Of a stretch of DNA of 64,000 nt, positions 54,893 to 63,798 are shown piece by piece (position 1 is the stretch's first letter; each line of letters begins with the position of its first letter). Source of the stretch: Syngnathus acus (taxonomy: Eukaryota; Chordata; Actinopteri; Syngnathiformes; Syngnathidae); NCBI RefSeq assembly GCF_901709675.1, contig NC_051092.1, forward strand, positions 16,745,128 through 16,809,127, written 5' to 3'. The position numbers and the translations under genes are program-made. Below the pieces are notes generated by a model. It did no database searches, was not told the DNA's origin, and saw nothing but the letters and a program-made list of their open reading frames with translations.

Positions 54893-55842
54893 GATCCAAG
54901 GATGCCAACAGACCAATAGTTACTTCCACGAATTTAGCCAAGTTTTCCAGCAGCCGTCTCTGGAATTGAGTGGGGGGGGGCACCGTGGCGAACAGACAGC
55001 ATCAACAAATTATTATCATTATTGTTTTGCTGTTTTTGAGGGTCTTAACCGGCGAAATCTCATGAAACTTTGCACATACATCAGACCCAGTAATATTTCA
55101 GAGATTTTATGTACGAGTTTCAAAAAAATTACTCTACAGAGTCCATTACAATTTTTTAACACAGCATTCCCGGTTCTACGTTTCACCAAGATCTGTGAAA
55201 ATTTGGGAGACATACGTACGTAGGTATGTCACAGACCAAGACCTACAAAAAAACATTTGCTGAAGCTAACAAAAAGTCTGCCATTTTAACTTTTGTTTTG
55301 ACATTGGGCACCATAGAGGTCACATTTTAATGAACGCCTAGAGATTTTATCCAATTGTTTTCAAACTTTGGGTGTTTCAGCTAAACATGTCCAGGATGAA
55401 AGCTTTTTATTTCGTATCATGCGACTGTGCTGTTTACAAAGAAAAATGCTGCTGTTTTTGAGTGTCTGAACCTGGGTGAAATTTAAGAGAGTACACAGCT
55501 CTAATTATTATTATTATTAATTTGGGTCTGTTTGCTTTGCGGAAGTCCGTTGTTCTGTTAATTCATTTAGATGCTGTGCTTCTGGTTGTGCGAACCACAT
55601 TGAGTTGCCCTGTGTATGAATTGTGCTATATAAATAAAGTTGCCTTATCTTTCCTTGAATTATATTTTTGTATTTATTGTTTAGTTTGTTTTCATTTATG
55701 TACAATATCCTCAACCCAGAATTGTACCCAAATGAAAACCAGATGTTTTTGCATACAGTTTTTGTTAGGGTAAGAAGTTGCTGAATCTCAGAAATCTCAG
55801 AAATCCCCCTCTTGAGTTTGTAATGTTACTACTGTTTCTCAG
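54893..55842. other. Unassigned sequence ahead of the FANCA exons
   Basis: This would be intronic if FANCA continues upstream. About 55520-55665 ends GTGCTATATAAATAAAGTTG, a LINE-like 3' end. No upstream FANCA exon recognised. Confidence 0.5.
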
Positions 55843-55936
55843 GAGTGCTGCTATCAGAAAGCGCTACAACTATGCACAGAAGTGCTGACTGTGTTGGTGG
55901 ATTCTGCTGACTGGCTACTAATCTTTAAATCTGATG
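55843..55936 (+). CDS. fanca: FANCA coding exon (sixth from last)
   Basis: The acceptor TTTCTCAG|GAG and donor GATG|GTAAAG frame 94 nt, ending in phase 1. It encodes ECCYQKALQLCTEVLTVLVD then SADWLLIF. The positions match the human FANCA C-terminal region around [20 protein letters not shown]. FANCA is the scaffold partner (with FAAP20 and FANCG) in the Fanconi anaemia core complex, which ubiquitinates FANCD2/FANCI during interstrand cross-link repair in the nucleus. Identification rests on this exon plus the next five in correct order and phase. Confidence 0.8.
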
Positions 55937-56229
55937 GTAAAGGTTCTTTCTTTCGCTGAAAATCTTACTGATTAGAAAAAGACGATAGCTACTTGTAGAA
56001 ACTAAAAGCAGTTTAGGTTAATTTGATTGGTATCACAATACTTGTATTATGCGACATGAGAAATTTCTACTGAAACACTGAACTAATCTCTTGTGAGATT
56101 TTGTGGTGATTTCTGGTGGTTATTATTAAAGGTTAATGCATATGTTACCTATTTCACTTTAATGATCTATGCATGTAATTAAAAATTATTAATACAAATT
56201 TAAAATAAACAGGATATAACTTTCCATAG

Positions 56230-56311
56230 ATGCTGAAAAAGGTGCTTATCACAGTGTTACCTTGGTGACGTCAGACCAATTTAATCGTCTGATGCCATGG
56301 GCCTTCTACAG
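56230..56311 (+). CDS. fanca: FANCA coding exon (fifth from last)
   Basis: CCATAG|ATG... to CTACAG|GTTAG, 82 nt, phase 1 in and phase 2 out. It encodes DAEKGAYHSVTLVTSDQFNR then LMPWAFY. The LMPWAFY segment corresponds to LLPFAFYSLL of human FANCA and continues across the next junction. Confidence 0.85.
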
Positions 56312-56436
56312 GTTAGTATTTAGTGTTTGTTAAAAGAAGTTGCTTGGAAAAAGAATTATTAGTAGTCCAAATATGTCAATCAAAGTTATTTTTCCTGTAA
56401 ACAAATCATGTTTGTTTGTCTATTTGTTTGTTTAAG

Positions 56437-56578
56437 CCTGTTGCTTCAACAGAGCCCTGAGCTTCAAAAAAGAGTTGTACGTTGTCAAGGCTTTCTCAAC
56501 ACTGCTGTCTTTTGCCATATCCGTCTGCTGCAGCTCTTCCTGGATGGGTCCTCTGTCACTGGAACCCATGAAAGTCAG
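56437..56578 (+). CDS. fanca: FANCA coding exon (fourth from last)
   Basis: TTTAAG|CCTG to AGTCAG|GTGACC, 142 nt, phase 2 in and phase 0 out. It encodes LLLQQSPELQKRVVRCQGFL then NTAVFCHIRLLQLFLDGSS. The LLQLFLDG segment parallels LKLVQLFVAGD in human FANCA. Confidence 0.88.
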
Positions 56579-56667
56579 GTGACCAAGCCTCAAACCTCAA
56601 GCCATATATCTACCCTGTTCAATTCAATTGAATATACTCTCTTTACATCTGTGACAACTGAGGTCAG

Positions 56668-56766
56668 ATGGATTCTTGGGAGATTCTGAGCCGTACCAAA
56701 ATCTTTCTGTTGGAGGCCATTTCTCAGATGTCCCCTTCCACTCTCTTCTCTAGGCATCGCAAGCAG
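56668..56766 (+). CDS. fanca: FANCA coding exon (second from last recognised)
   Basis: GGTCAG|ATGG to AAGCAG|GTGCAC, 99 nt, phase 0. It encodes MDSWEILSRTKIFLLEAISQ then MSPSTLFSRH, matching human VELITKARLFLLQLIPRCP. No exon is recognised between this and the last coding exon, although the intron is about 1.5 kb and holds a dispersed repeat. Confidence 0.88.
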
Positions 56767-58242
56767 GTGCACGCACGCACACACACACTGTTAGAGTCTG
56801 CACACTCTAACTTATTTTTGCAAGAACCACACGGGAGACAGTATGCCCTTTTAAACACCTGCAGGTGGAGAGTCATTCGTCGCTGTGCGTACAGCGATGA
56901 TCGAATGAGGTCTGACTCAGGCCTCTTGCAGGAGCATTTTTATTGAGAGAAACAGGGTGGGGGTGAGAGTGGACAGGATGGGGTTGAAGCCCCTGGCCTG
57001 CTGATCAAAGCATAGCAGGGGGTCTTTTACGACGTTGTGTAAACAAAACAACTTTGATTGCTTCCTCTGCAGCTGGTCAATCAGTTCAAAAGATCTTAGC
57101 ACTTTGTTCTACTACTTTTGTTAAGACAGGACAAGCTAGGTTATTTATTACAGGTTACATTCCAACATAATCATACAATCAAGATAATCTGTGAAGGAAT
57201 AGGGTCAAAAGACACAAAACCCGCCTAGCCACAATAACAGATACGCTCACATCTCTTTGGATAAAGTATATAAGCAGACAAGTATATTCATGGAGTCAAC
57301 CAATAAAGCAGACATAACTAGACATTCTTTGATGTAAGATAATAACAGAGGTTGCTACAACTTCACGATTCAATATGTATTTCTGTGCACTGCAAAATAA
57401 ATGTCTTTTGATATGTTGCTTAAATAGCTTAATGACCCTTAAGGAACTCTGTAATGCATGCCTGATGTTTGTTCTCTACATCATGGACACGGCCAGAGTC
57501 GTCTTGACCGTTCAGTACTTGATTATATCTTGTGTTTTGACTAAACGTCATATGTCGCCTAATGCGGGACGCCAGCTTTTCGATAAGTGAAAGAATGAGG
57601 TACGACAGCATATGTGCAAGGATGGAGAAGAATGTTTACAGGAAGGTCACTCGGAGATAAAAAACCAGCTGGTGCCAGAAGGAGACAGCCAAGGACTCGG
57701 CCAAAGATGATCACCAAGGCCGAAAGACGGGATGGAAGACCACAGCCCCCACACACACACCGAATCTTCCATAACCAGCACCCACTCCCATGGAATCAAA
57801 CTCTACTGCGAACTCGCCCCACCCCAACGACTCATCACCCATCAAACGCGCCCCACACCAACTGAATATAAGCTGACCAAAGAACCTTGAACGTTGCCTT
57901 TTCTGAATGGAGATTTTCTGCTCTTGAAGGGCCCAGCGCTGTATTGTACTTTCCTGAAAACAGAGCTTTCTTAACAAGAATTATGATTGAACTCAACCAA
58001 CCTGTGTAAGTCTAATTTCTGCTTCAGTGTCTTTGCATTTTCCTAAATCTGAAGAAATTAAACGAGCACGCAGTGAGTGAATTGGCTAACAGGTGATTGG
58101 CAATGGCTTTTGCCGTGAGGCGCAGATAGCGCTCCCTAAATTGTGGACCAAAATCCAACATCTGTAAACCCTAACACACACCATAAGCTTTCTTCATCCT
58201 CTTCTGGTTCTAATGTCTCTACTGTTGTGTTTACTGGTGCAG
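56767..58242. other. FANCA intron with LTR-like repeat copy 2
   Basis: About 57425-57995 is the fuller copy of the repeat at 29218-29972, with the shared blocks in the same order and a further about 200 bp (ending ACTCAACCAACCTGTG). Upstream, 56790-57420 contains further repeat-like sequence (ATAAAGTATATAAGCAGAC, AATAAAGCAGAC) that I cannot classify. Confidence 0.55.
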
Positions 58243-58341
58243 CTGAAGTCTTTGTGTAAGGACGTTGACCCAGAGGTGGCAGCAGCTTTGTCTACACACT
58301 TGGACCTGCACAGCGACATTCCAGAGCTGCCTTTCCTTTGA
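58243..58341 (+). CDS. fanca: FANCA last coding exon
   Basis: GGTGCAG|CTGAAG to TGA at 58339-58341, 99 nt, phase 0. It encodes LKSLCKDVDPEVAAALSTHL then DLHSDIPELPFL. The CDVDPEV-AAL core aligns with CDPEVSAALQSRQ near the human FANCA C-terminus, which strongly supports the identification. Confidence 0.88.
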   Translation: MKSLCKDVDPEVAAALSTHLDLHSDIPELPFL

Positions 58342-58421
58342 AGGCAACTTTGGCCCAACGAAACCTCACCAAACTGCAAGACATCAGATGTTTTTCTTTC
58401 ATGTTCTCAGAAACATTACAA

Positions 58422-58427
58422 AATAAA
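58422..58427 (+). terminator. Polyadenylation signal, FANCA side
   Basis: AATAAA 81 bp after the FANCA stop codon. Confidence 0.6.
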
Positions 58428-58496
58428 GAAATACGATGTGACTTGTCTAATTAAAGCACTATAACAGGAGGAAATCTGCATTTTACTTGCACATAT

Positions 58497-58502
58497 TTTA
58501 TT
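58497..58502 (-). terminator. Polyadenylation signal, ZNF276 side
   Basis: TTTATT on the plus strand (AATAAA on the minus), about 250 bp past the ZNF276 stop. The two convergent genes thus appear to end within about 100 bp of each other. Confidence 0.5.
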
Positions 58503-58750
58503 ACAGATCATACAGATAAATCTGATGTCAGTCAACACAACTACGTCTATGAATAGCTTGCTTCCTATCTGATAAGCTTAAAAAGTAAAAACAAGTAGTT
58601 GGAAAATTACGGTAAAGGCAAATATACATAAGGTTTTGTGCAGCACCATCAGTCAAAGCAAAAACCTCCATAGTCCACCACAAGCTGTGAGTCTTCATGA
58701 CATCATCTGTCTTGTTCTTGTGGCATTGTCTCCCTGTTCATTGTGTTGTT

Positions 58751-58979
58751 TTACAGGCTGCAAAATGCAGAGTGTGGCTTCTGCTGGTTGCCTTTCTTCT
58801 GCACCTCGGTTTGAGTCAGCGGGTGGACCATGGACATGTGAACGTTGAGATTATGGGCTTTCTCAAAACGCTTGCTGCATATTAAACAGGCAAATTCCAA
58901 GTCAGCCTCTGCCTTGTGTTTAGTCATGTGATATTTCAATGACGCCCGCTGACGACACTGGAAGCCACAAACTTCACAT
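58751..58979 (-). CDS. znf276: ZNF276 last coding exon, two C2H2 fingers
   Basis: On the minus strand the acceptor TTCTTACAG|ATG opens a 229-nt exon ending at TGA/TAA 58751-58753. It completes the codon for Gln from the previous exon and encodes CEVCGFQCRQRASLKYHMTK then H, and CLICSKRFEKAHNLNVHMSM then VH: two C2H2 fingers joined by an acidic linker. The C-terminus is KKGNQQKPHSAFCSL. Human ZNF276 has the same finger wording and lies tail-to-tail with FANCA on 16q24, so synteny supports both calls. It is a nuclear, zinc-binding, putative transcription factor with a ZAD-like N-terminus that lies outside this window. Confidence 0.88.
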
Positions 58980-60243
58980 CTGTAAGAAAAACACATTATC
59001 CATGAAATATTTGTATTTCTAAAATGAGCAAGTCTTAAAATAAAATTCTGGAATTTCTATACAAATGTATCTCACAAAATTAAAACATCAAGAATAACTG
59101 AAGCTGAAATATTTCAATATTTATTTCTTATAATATAGACAAGGGTGGGTTGGTGGGTTGGATTTATGGATGGACGAACGGAGGGATGGACGGATGGATG
59201 TGCGCCTCACATGTACAAGCAAACATAATACACGGCCAGCTTGACTCGTGAGATATTTTGTATGCCATGCGCAGAGCACTCTGCCTCTCATATGGCCGCA
59301 ACCATGTTGCGTGTGTTGTCGATCACAACAGCGATTCAATGATTTGGCCAAGGAATTTCCAAATTGATGATATGATGATATGAATGTCAATTTTCGCACA
59401 TGTCCTGAATGTTGTTAGTCACCTAAATGGTGAACAGAGGCTGTGATCTACCGGAGTCAAATTCCTTGTTTGGCATGCCCAACTTCTTGAATTTTGAATA
59501 TCTCCCTTTGGAGCATCTGCTATAGTCACCCTAGTGTGAATCTCGTCTGAAGTTTGCGAGAGAGCATTTGGATGATCCAGAAGAGAATTGGGATAATGTC
59601 ATATGGAATGTCAAACTTCAGCCGGCCTAGTCATGCACTGGCTTAAGCAGGGGGACACGTCTGGCACTGCAGGATTTGAGTCCCTGGCGACATAGTGTGT
59701 TGCTGATGGCAGTCTTTGTTACTTTGGTGCCAGCTCTCTGCAGGTCATTCATTAGGTCCCCCCGTGTGGTTCTGGGATTTTTGTTCACCATTCTTGTGAT
59801 CATTTTGACCCCACGGGGTGAGATCTTGCATGGAGCCCCCGATTGAGGCCATTATTGACCAAATACTTATTTTCCACCATAATTTGCAAATAAATTCTTG
59901 TAAATTCTTCTTCAATGAGATTTTCTGGATTTTTTTTTCATTATGTTTGTGTACCTATGATGAAAATTACAGCCATCTCTCATCTTGTAAGTGGGAGAAC
60001 TTGCACGATTGATGGTGGACTAAATACTTTTTTGCCCCACTGTAGGGAAAATGAATACATATAGAACTGCAGTAAGAAAAGTTTTATAATCACCTGAATT
60101 ATTATCAATCAATTGGTAATGTCTTGAGATGCAAGTGTTTATTTCTAGGACTATATTTAAAGCTTTATTTTTAATATAGTATTTACTACAGAGGTTCATG
60201 TCCAAGACTATATTTAAAGCTATATTTTTAATATAGTACTTAC
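58980..60243. other. ZNF276 intron with repeats
   Basis: It contains a (GGAT)n patch at 59170-59200. A segment at 59395-59505 is the reverse complement of the L2 3' tail at 33205-33335. The rearranged Tc1 copy follows, then a 57-58-bp tandem duplication at about 60148-60250. Confidence 0.6.
59530..60043 (-). mobile_element. Tc1-like transposon remnant with internal inversion
   Basis: On the minus strand, from the terminus CAGTGGGGCAAAAAAGTATT at about 60043, it reads into a Tc1 transposase DNA-binding region ([40 protein letters not shown]). At about 59610 the next transposase part (LKFAREHLDDPEENWDNVIW) is found on the opposite, plus strand at 59548-59608. Hence an inversion lies inside the element. 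Stops are present and the catalytic DDE region is missing. Confidence 0.78.
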
Positions 60244-60343
60244 TGCAGAGGTTTTACACCTGAATGTCTCATTTGGTGAACTGAGAGATGTTTCCTCTGT
60301 TTAAAGGTTTGTCCGCACTGGTCGCAGATGTAGTTCCTCTCAT
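60244..60343 (-). CDS. znf276: ZNF276 penultimate exon, one C2H2 finger
   Basis: Minus strand: TTTTTCAG|ATGAGAGG to CTGCA|GTAAGT, 100 nt, phase 1 in and phase 2 out, joining the last exon in frame. It encodes ERNYICDQCGQTFKQRKHLS then VHQMRHSGVKPLQ, a complete C2H2 finger (C-x2-C, H-x3-H). The linker to the next finger is interrupted by the intron. Upstream exons of the gene are beyond the window or not recognised. Confidence 0.88.
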
Positions 60344-61129
60344 CTGAAAAACAGACAAGATACGGTAAACACCATTTCATTTACAGCCTAGTTTAGCATC
60401 TCAGGAACGGAATAACGGAATTGCTTGAAAGGCCTAAACCAAGCGTGTGAAACTCAGTGTAGTTCACGGGCTACATAAAGGCAAATTTGATGTCAGTGAG
60501 CCAGAGCAGCAAAAACACAACATAATGACATTAATATAAACCAAAGAGAGAACTAGGGATGCACCAGAAATTTGGTTATTAAAAAGAATTGGTCGAAAAT
60601 TGTCCAAAAGCAGGGATCCAACATTTTCCACAGGTTGCAGGTTTTCGACACTCGCATACCCTACCCACATTGCTGACGGTGTTGTTTTGAAGCGTGACTA
60701 ATGGTGCAAGCAGGGGTAATGGCAAGATACTGGGGGGGGAATCATGTCCGTTTCAACTTTGAAATATAAATTAGACAATTAAAACTAGGGATGCACCGAA
60801 ATAAAAATTCTTGGCCGAAACCGAAAACCAAAAATGAGGAAACCAAGGCCGAAAACCGAAACACCGAAAGAAATGATTATGTCAGTTATGAGAACCACAG
60901 CATTTATGGCTACATGTGTACTAACCTCACTAAAATCAAGGCATTGCAATAAACCAGTTACAAAAGTATGAAAATATTTATTTAGCACTGACATTACAAC
61001 AATGCAGAATATAAATTAAAATTCAAAAATAAAATAAAATAAAAATATAATGTTTAACTTGAACACTCATGTGTACATTAAATAATAATTTACAGGCTTA
61101 TAACTGACTGGCCTGCTGAAAGACTGTAA
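60344..61129. other. Remnants of hAT ends and unassigned sequence
   Basis: GTGTGAAACTCAGTGTAGTT at 60447 resembles a GTGTCAAACTCA-type hAT end. CTAGGGATGCACCGAAAT at about 60786 (and a diverged copy at 60554) is another hAT terminus with CCGAAAACCGAAA subterminal repeats. No right partners or duplications were identified. Confidence 0.5.
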
Positions 61130-61362
61130 AATTAAATATGTTCTCTTATAAAAACATCCGCCACAGACGGAGTGGGCGTGCTCGGTGTCAGTTTCCTTTT
61201 CTGTGTCGCCTTCTTCTCATATCACGGGATGACGAAGATGACGAAGGGCCCCACGTACTACCGGCATCATTAGCGGCTTTGTTTCTAAGTGACACGGAGG
61301 ACGAAGAGTTTAAAGGATTTAAGGATTTGGAGTGAGTGACACAGAAGGTTTGAAAAACTATT

Positions 61363-61716
61363 ATGGCTTTTACGCACGCCCGGTCCTACTCTACGGAGCT
61401 CTCTTTCACCTCTGTGGATAGAAGTCGGGGGCCGGCGCTCGGCCGGGTGGCTGTCCGGGGACGGTGGATGGGGCTCGGACATGGCTTTTACGCACGCCCG
61501 GTCCTACTCTACGGAGCTCTCTTTCACCTCCGTGGATGGAAGTCGAGGGCCGGCGCTCGGCCAGGTGGCTGTCCGGGGACGGTGGATGGGGCTCGGTCAT
61601 GGCTTTTACGCACGCCCGGTCCTATTCTATGTATCTCTCTTCCACCTCCGTGGCTGGAAGTCCACGCCGCCACACGCCTGGAAGTTTGTTTTGTTAAATA
61701 AAGGGCCGTTTACCAA
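61363..61716 (+). repeat. 118-bp tandem repeat, three copies
   Basis: ATGGCTTTTACGCACGCCCG recurs at 61363, 61481 and 61599. It is the inverse of the 119-bp repeat at 54424-54660. Frames through it are artefacts. Confidence 0.95.
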
Positions 61717-61786
61717 ACCCACGTCTTTCCTTGTACTTACTTCACTGGTTCTTCTATATCAAACAATTTGTTTTAGGTTCATTTAC

Positions 61787-61822
61787 CTGACATGTTTCGG
61801 CGGGTTCTTCCGCCTTCATCAG
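61787..61822 (-). ncRNA. Hammerhead-ribozyme-like motif
   Basis: The minus strand carries CTGATGA, then a hairpin GGCGG-AAGAAC-CCGCC, then GAAAC followed by ATGTC. These are the conserved core boxes of the small hammerheads known from Penelope-like elements. One extra A lies between CTGATGA and the stem, and the stem I pairing is weak, so this copy may be decayed. Activity is not implied. Confidence 0.45.
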
Positions 61823-61913
61823 AGTGTCACTGATGTGATTGTGACGCGTCTTTATCAGCTGATGGATGAAGGCGTGGCTCACCTGTCAGATTTTTTGACC
61901 TCTGACCTCTTAT

Positions 61914-62114
61914 TTATTGGTCTATTATTTATTCATCGCTCATTTTATTTTATTTATTATTTATTGTTTATGGTTTGTGCCTTCTTGTTTTTGTTTTGTG
62001 TCGCCTACTTGTATGTCTCGTCACCGTGGGATGGAGGAAACGGAATTTCGGTTTCTTTGTGTGTCTTGACATATGAAGGGATTGACAATAAAGCTGACTT
62101 TGACTTTGACTTTG
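61914..62114 (+). mobile_element. L2 LINE 3' end
   Basis: Matches the 3' untranslated region at 29975-30175 in opposite orientation, including TGACATATGAAGGGATTGAC, AATAAAGCTGAC and the (TTTGAC)n tail. Confidence 0.9.
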
Positions 62115-62810
62115 AAATGAACCTAAAACAAATTGTTTGATATAGAAGAACCAGTGAAGTAATTGAAAAAGAAAAAACAAGATGAACCTAGTACAACTAA
62201 ACTTTCCTTGTACTTTGTTAACGCTACAATCTAGTTATATACTAGATCTGTGGAATAACGACGAGGCTGACGTCAGGGCGCACGCGCGGCGTTGTTGACA
62301 AAGGACGAGGAATTTGATCTATGGATTTAATGATTTAGAGTGCACAGATGGTTTGATAATATTATTGCTTATATAATATAGTTATTTGATATCTAATTTA
62401 TATATCGTTATATGGGCCTGTGGAATATTTTGAAGTGCAAGCGCCGTCAGCGGCGCGCACCCATTGTTGACAAAGGACGATCGATGGATTAATGAATTGG
62501 AGTGACACAGATGGTTTTATAAACGTGTTATTTATGTAATAGTTTTTTTTTAATAACTCTGAATGTTACGTCAGGCCCCTTCTCAGCTCTTTGTTTGTGT
62601 TTATGTCACGTTAGCATACCTATCGTTTAGCCTGTTGTTGCTCGTTCATGTCTGTTCTTGGTGTTGGATTTTGTCGAATAAATTGCCCCCCAAAATGCGA
62701 CTTATACTCCGGAGCGACTTATATATGTTTTTTTTCACTTTTTTGGGCATTTTATGGCTGATGCGACTTGTACTCCGGAGCGACTTTTAGTCCGAAAATT
62801 ACGGTAAACC

Positions 62811-63798
62811 AAAGTCCGGCCCGCGGGCCAAATCCGGCCCCCGGTCAGATTCCATACAGCCCGCAGCTTCGGTCTTATAATGTATTATTTATGGCCCGCC
62901 TGCACTGTCAAACTGAATTAAAAAAATCATGAAACTTGAAACTGTAATCCCTCCTATTACCAAAAGGTGGAAGCACCACCCCTCTCTTCTCATTTCTGCC
63001 ATGGCGACTGCAAAGAAAACGAGGAGAGTTGACATTGAGGGCCGTCGCTTTCAAGAGAAATGGGAATTACAATACTTTTTCACTGAAAATCAAGGCAATT
63101 ATGTTTGTCTAATTTCTAAAGCGACGGTTGCCTTGTTTAAGGATTTCAACCTAAAGAGACGCTATCAGACGACAAGCTAACAGGGAGTGACTGCGCTGAT
63201 GAAGTGAAGCAGCTCCAAGCTGAACTGGCATCTTAACAGCGATTCTTCACGCGGGGCTGTGAGTCAAAATTAAATCAAAAGTAAATATTACTTAATATTA
63301 AATATTACGAAGTGGTCTTATTAATACTGTTGATGTTATGAACCTGTAGATGTGACACAAACTATTACTTTCTGAAAGATATTGTAAATGACAAGAGCAA
63401 AATTTACTTGTTTTAAGTTTTAATAATAACAGACAACTTTGCATTACTTATAACTCCTGTTTAAAATGTTCATGAGATTGTGTGAGGTTTAAATAATTTT
63501 AAACTCACGTAAATTTAAGGTATGTCATACAGTTTGTTCAATGTTATCTGACTCTTCAGATATGAATGAAAGGCAGAATTTTTGTTTTTAGAGTTGTTCA
63601 CATCTGCCTGAGTGGCTTATATTTAGTTATTTTGTCATTTAAAAAATAAAGACACTTGGGACAATGGAATTTGTATTATAACAGTGTGTATTTGCATGAA
63701 ATTTTTGTAGTTAAAAAATGTCCAAAAAAACTATTGGCCCCCGGGCCCCTTCACTTTATCAAATCTTGCCCTCGTTGCAAAAAGTTTGGACACCCTTG
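62811..63798 (+). mobile_element. hAT element remnant with CCGGCCCGCGGGCC end
   Basis: The left end AACCAAAGTCCGGCCCGCGG and right end AGTTTGGACACCCTTG are those of a common hAT group (canonical GGGTGTCCAAA...). The left terminal bases are altered and fused to the pogo-like end. It contains a decayed transposase N-terminus. Confidence 0.7.
63001..63180 (+). pseudogene. hAT transposase N-terminus, BED finger lost ligands
   Basis: MATAKKTRRVDIEGRRFQEK then WELQYFF and YVCLISKATVALFKDFNLKR then a stop. The wording matches the GTF2IRD2/hAT-type BED region, but the second Cys is Ser (CLIS) and the first His is Arg (KRRYQ). Remnants in other frames follow (LQAELAS) to about 63245. Confidence 0.65.

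Larger units (their letters stand above)
61739..62201. mobile_element. Penelope-like short insertion with inverted ends
   Basis: The insertion interrupts the pogo-like sequence and is flanked by a 14-bp direct repeat CTTTCCTTGTACTT (61725-61738 and 62202-62215). Its first 46 bp (61739-61784) reappear inverted at 62115-62160. Between them are GATGAAGGCG-type palindromes and the GGCGTGGCTCACCTGTCA phrase that also follows the Penelope GIY-YIG stop at 32.55 kb. An L2 tail (61914-62114) sits inside. Confidence 0.65.
61130..62804 (+). mobile_element. Pogo-like composite element (ATAAGTCGCAC family), C2
   Basis: The right end GACTTTTAGTCCGAAAATTA then CGG|TA and the subterminal CTTATACTCCGGAGCGACTT match element C1 at 52104-54890, in inverted orientation. 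It shares the roughly 118-bp array and one unit of the roughly 520-bp repeat. A short frame at 61138-61335 ends LFLSDTEDEEFKGFKDLE-stop, an inferred transposase C-terminus less decayed than in the arrays. The left terminus is lost. Confidence 0.75.

Noticed and set aside
61481-62140. 219-codon plus-strand frame
   Set aside because: It runs through the 118-bp array, pogo-like sequence, a Penelope insertion and an L2 tail; a chimera of repeats.
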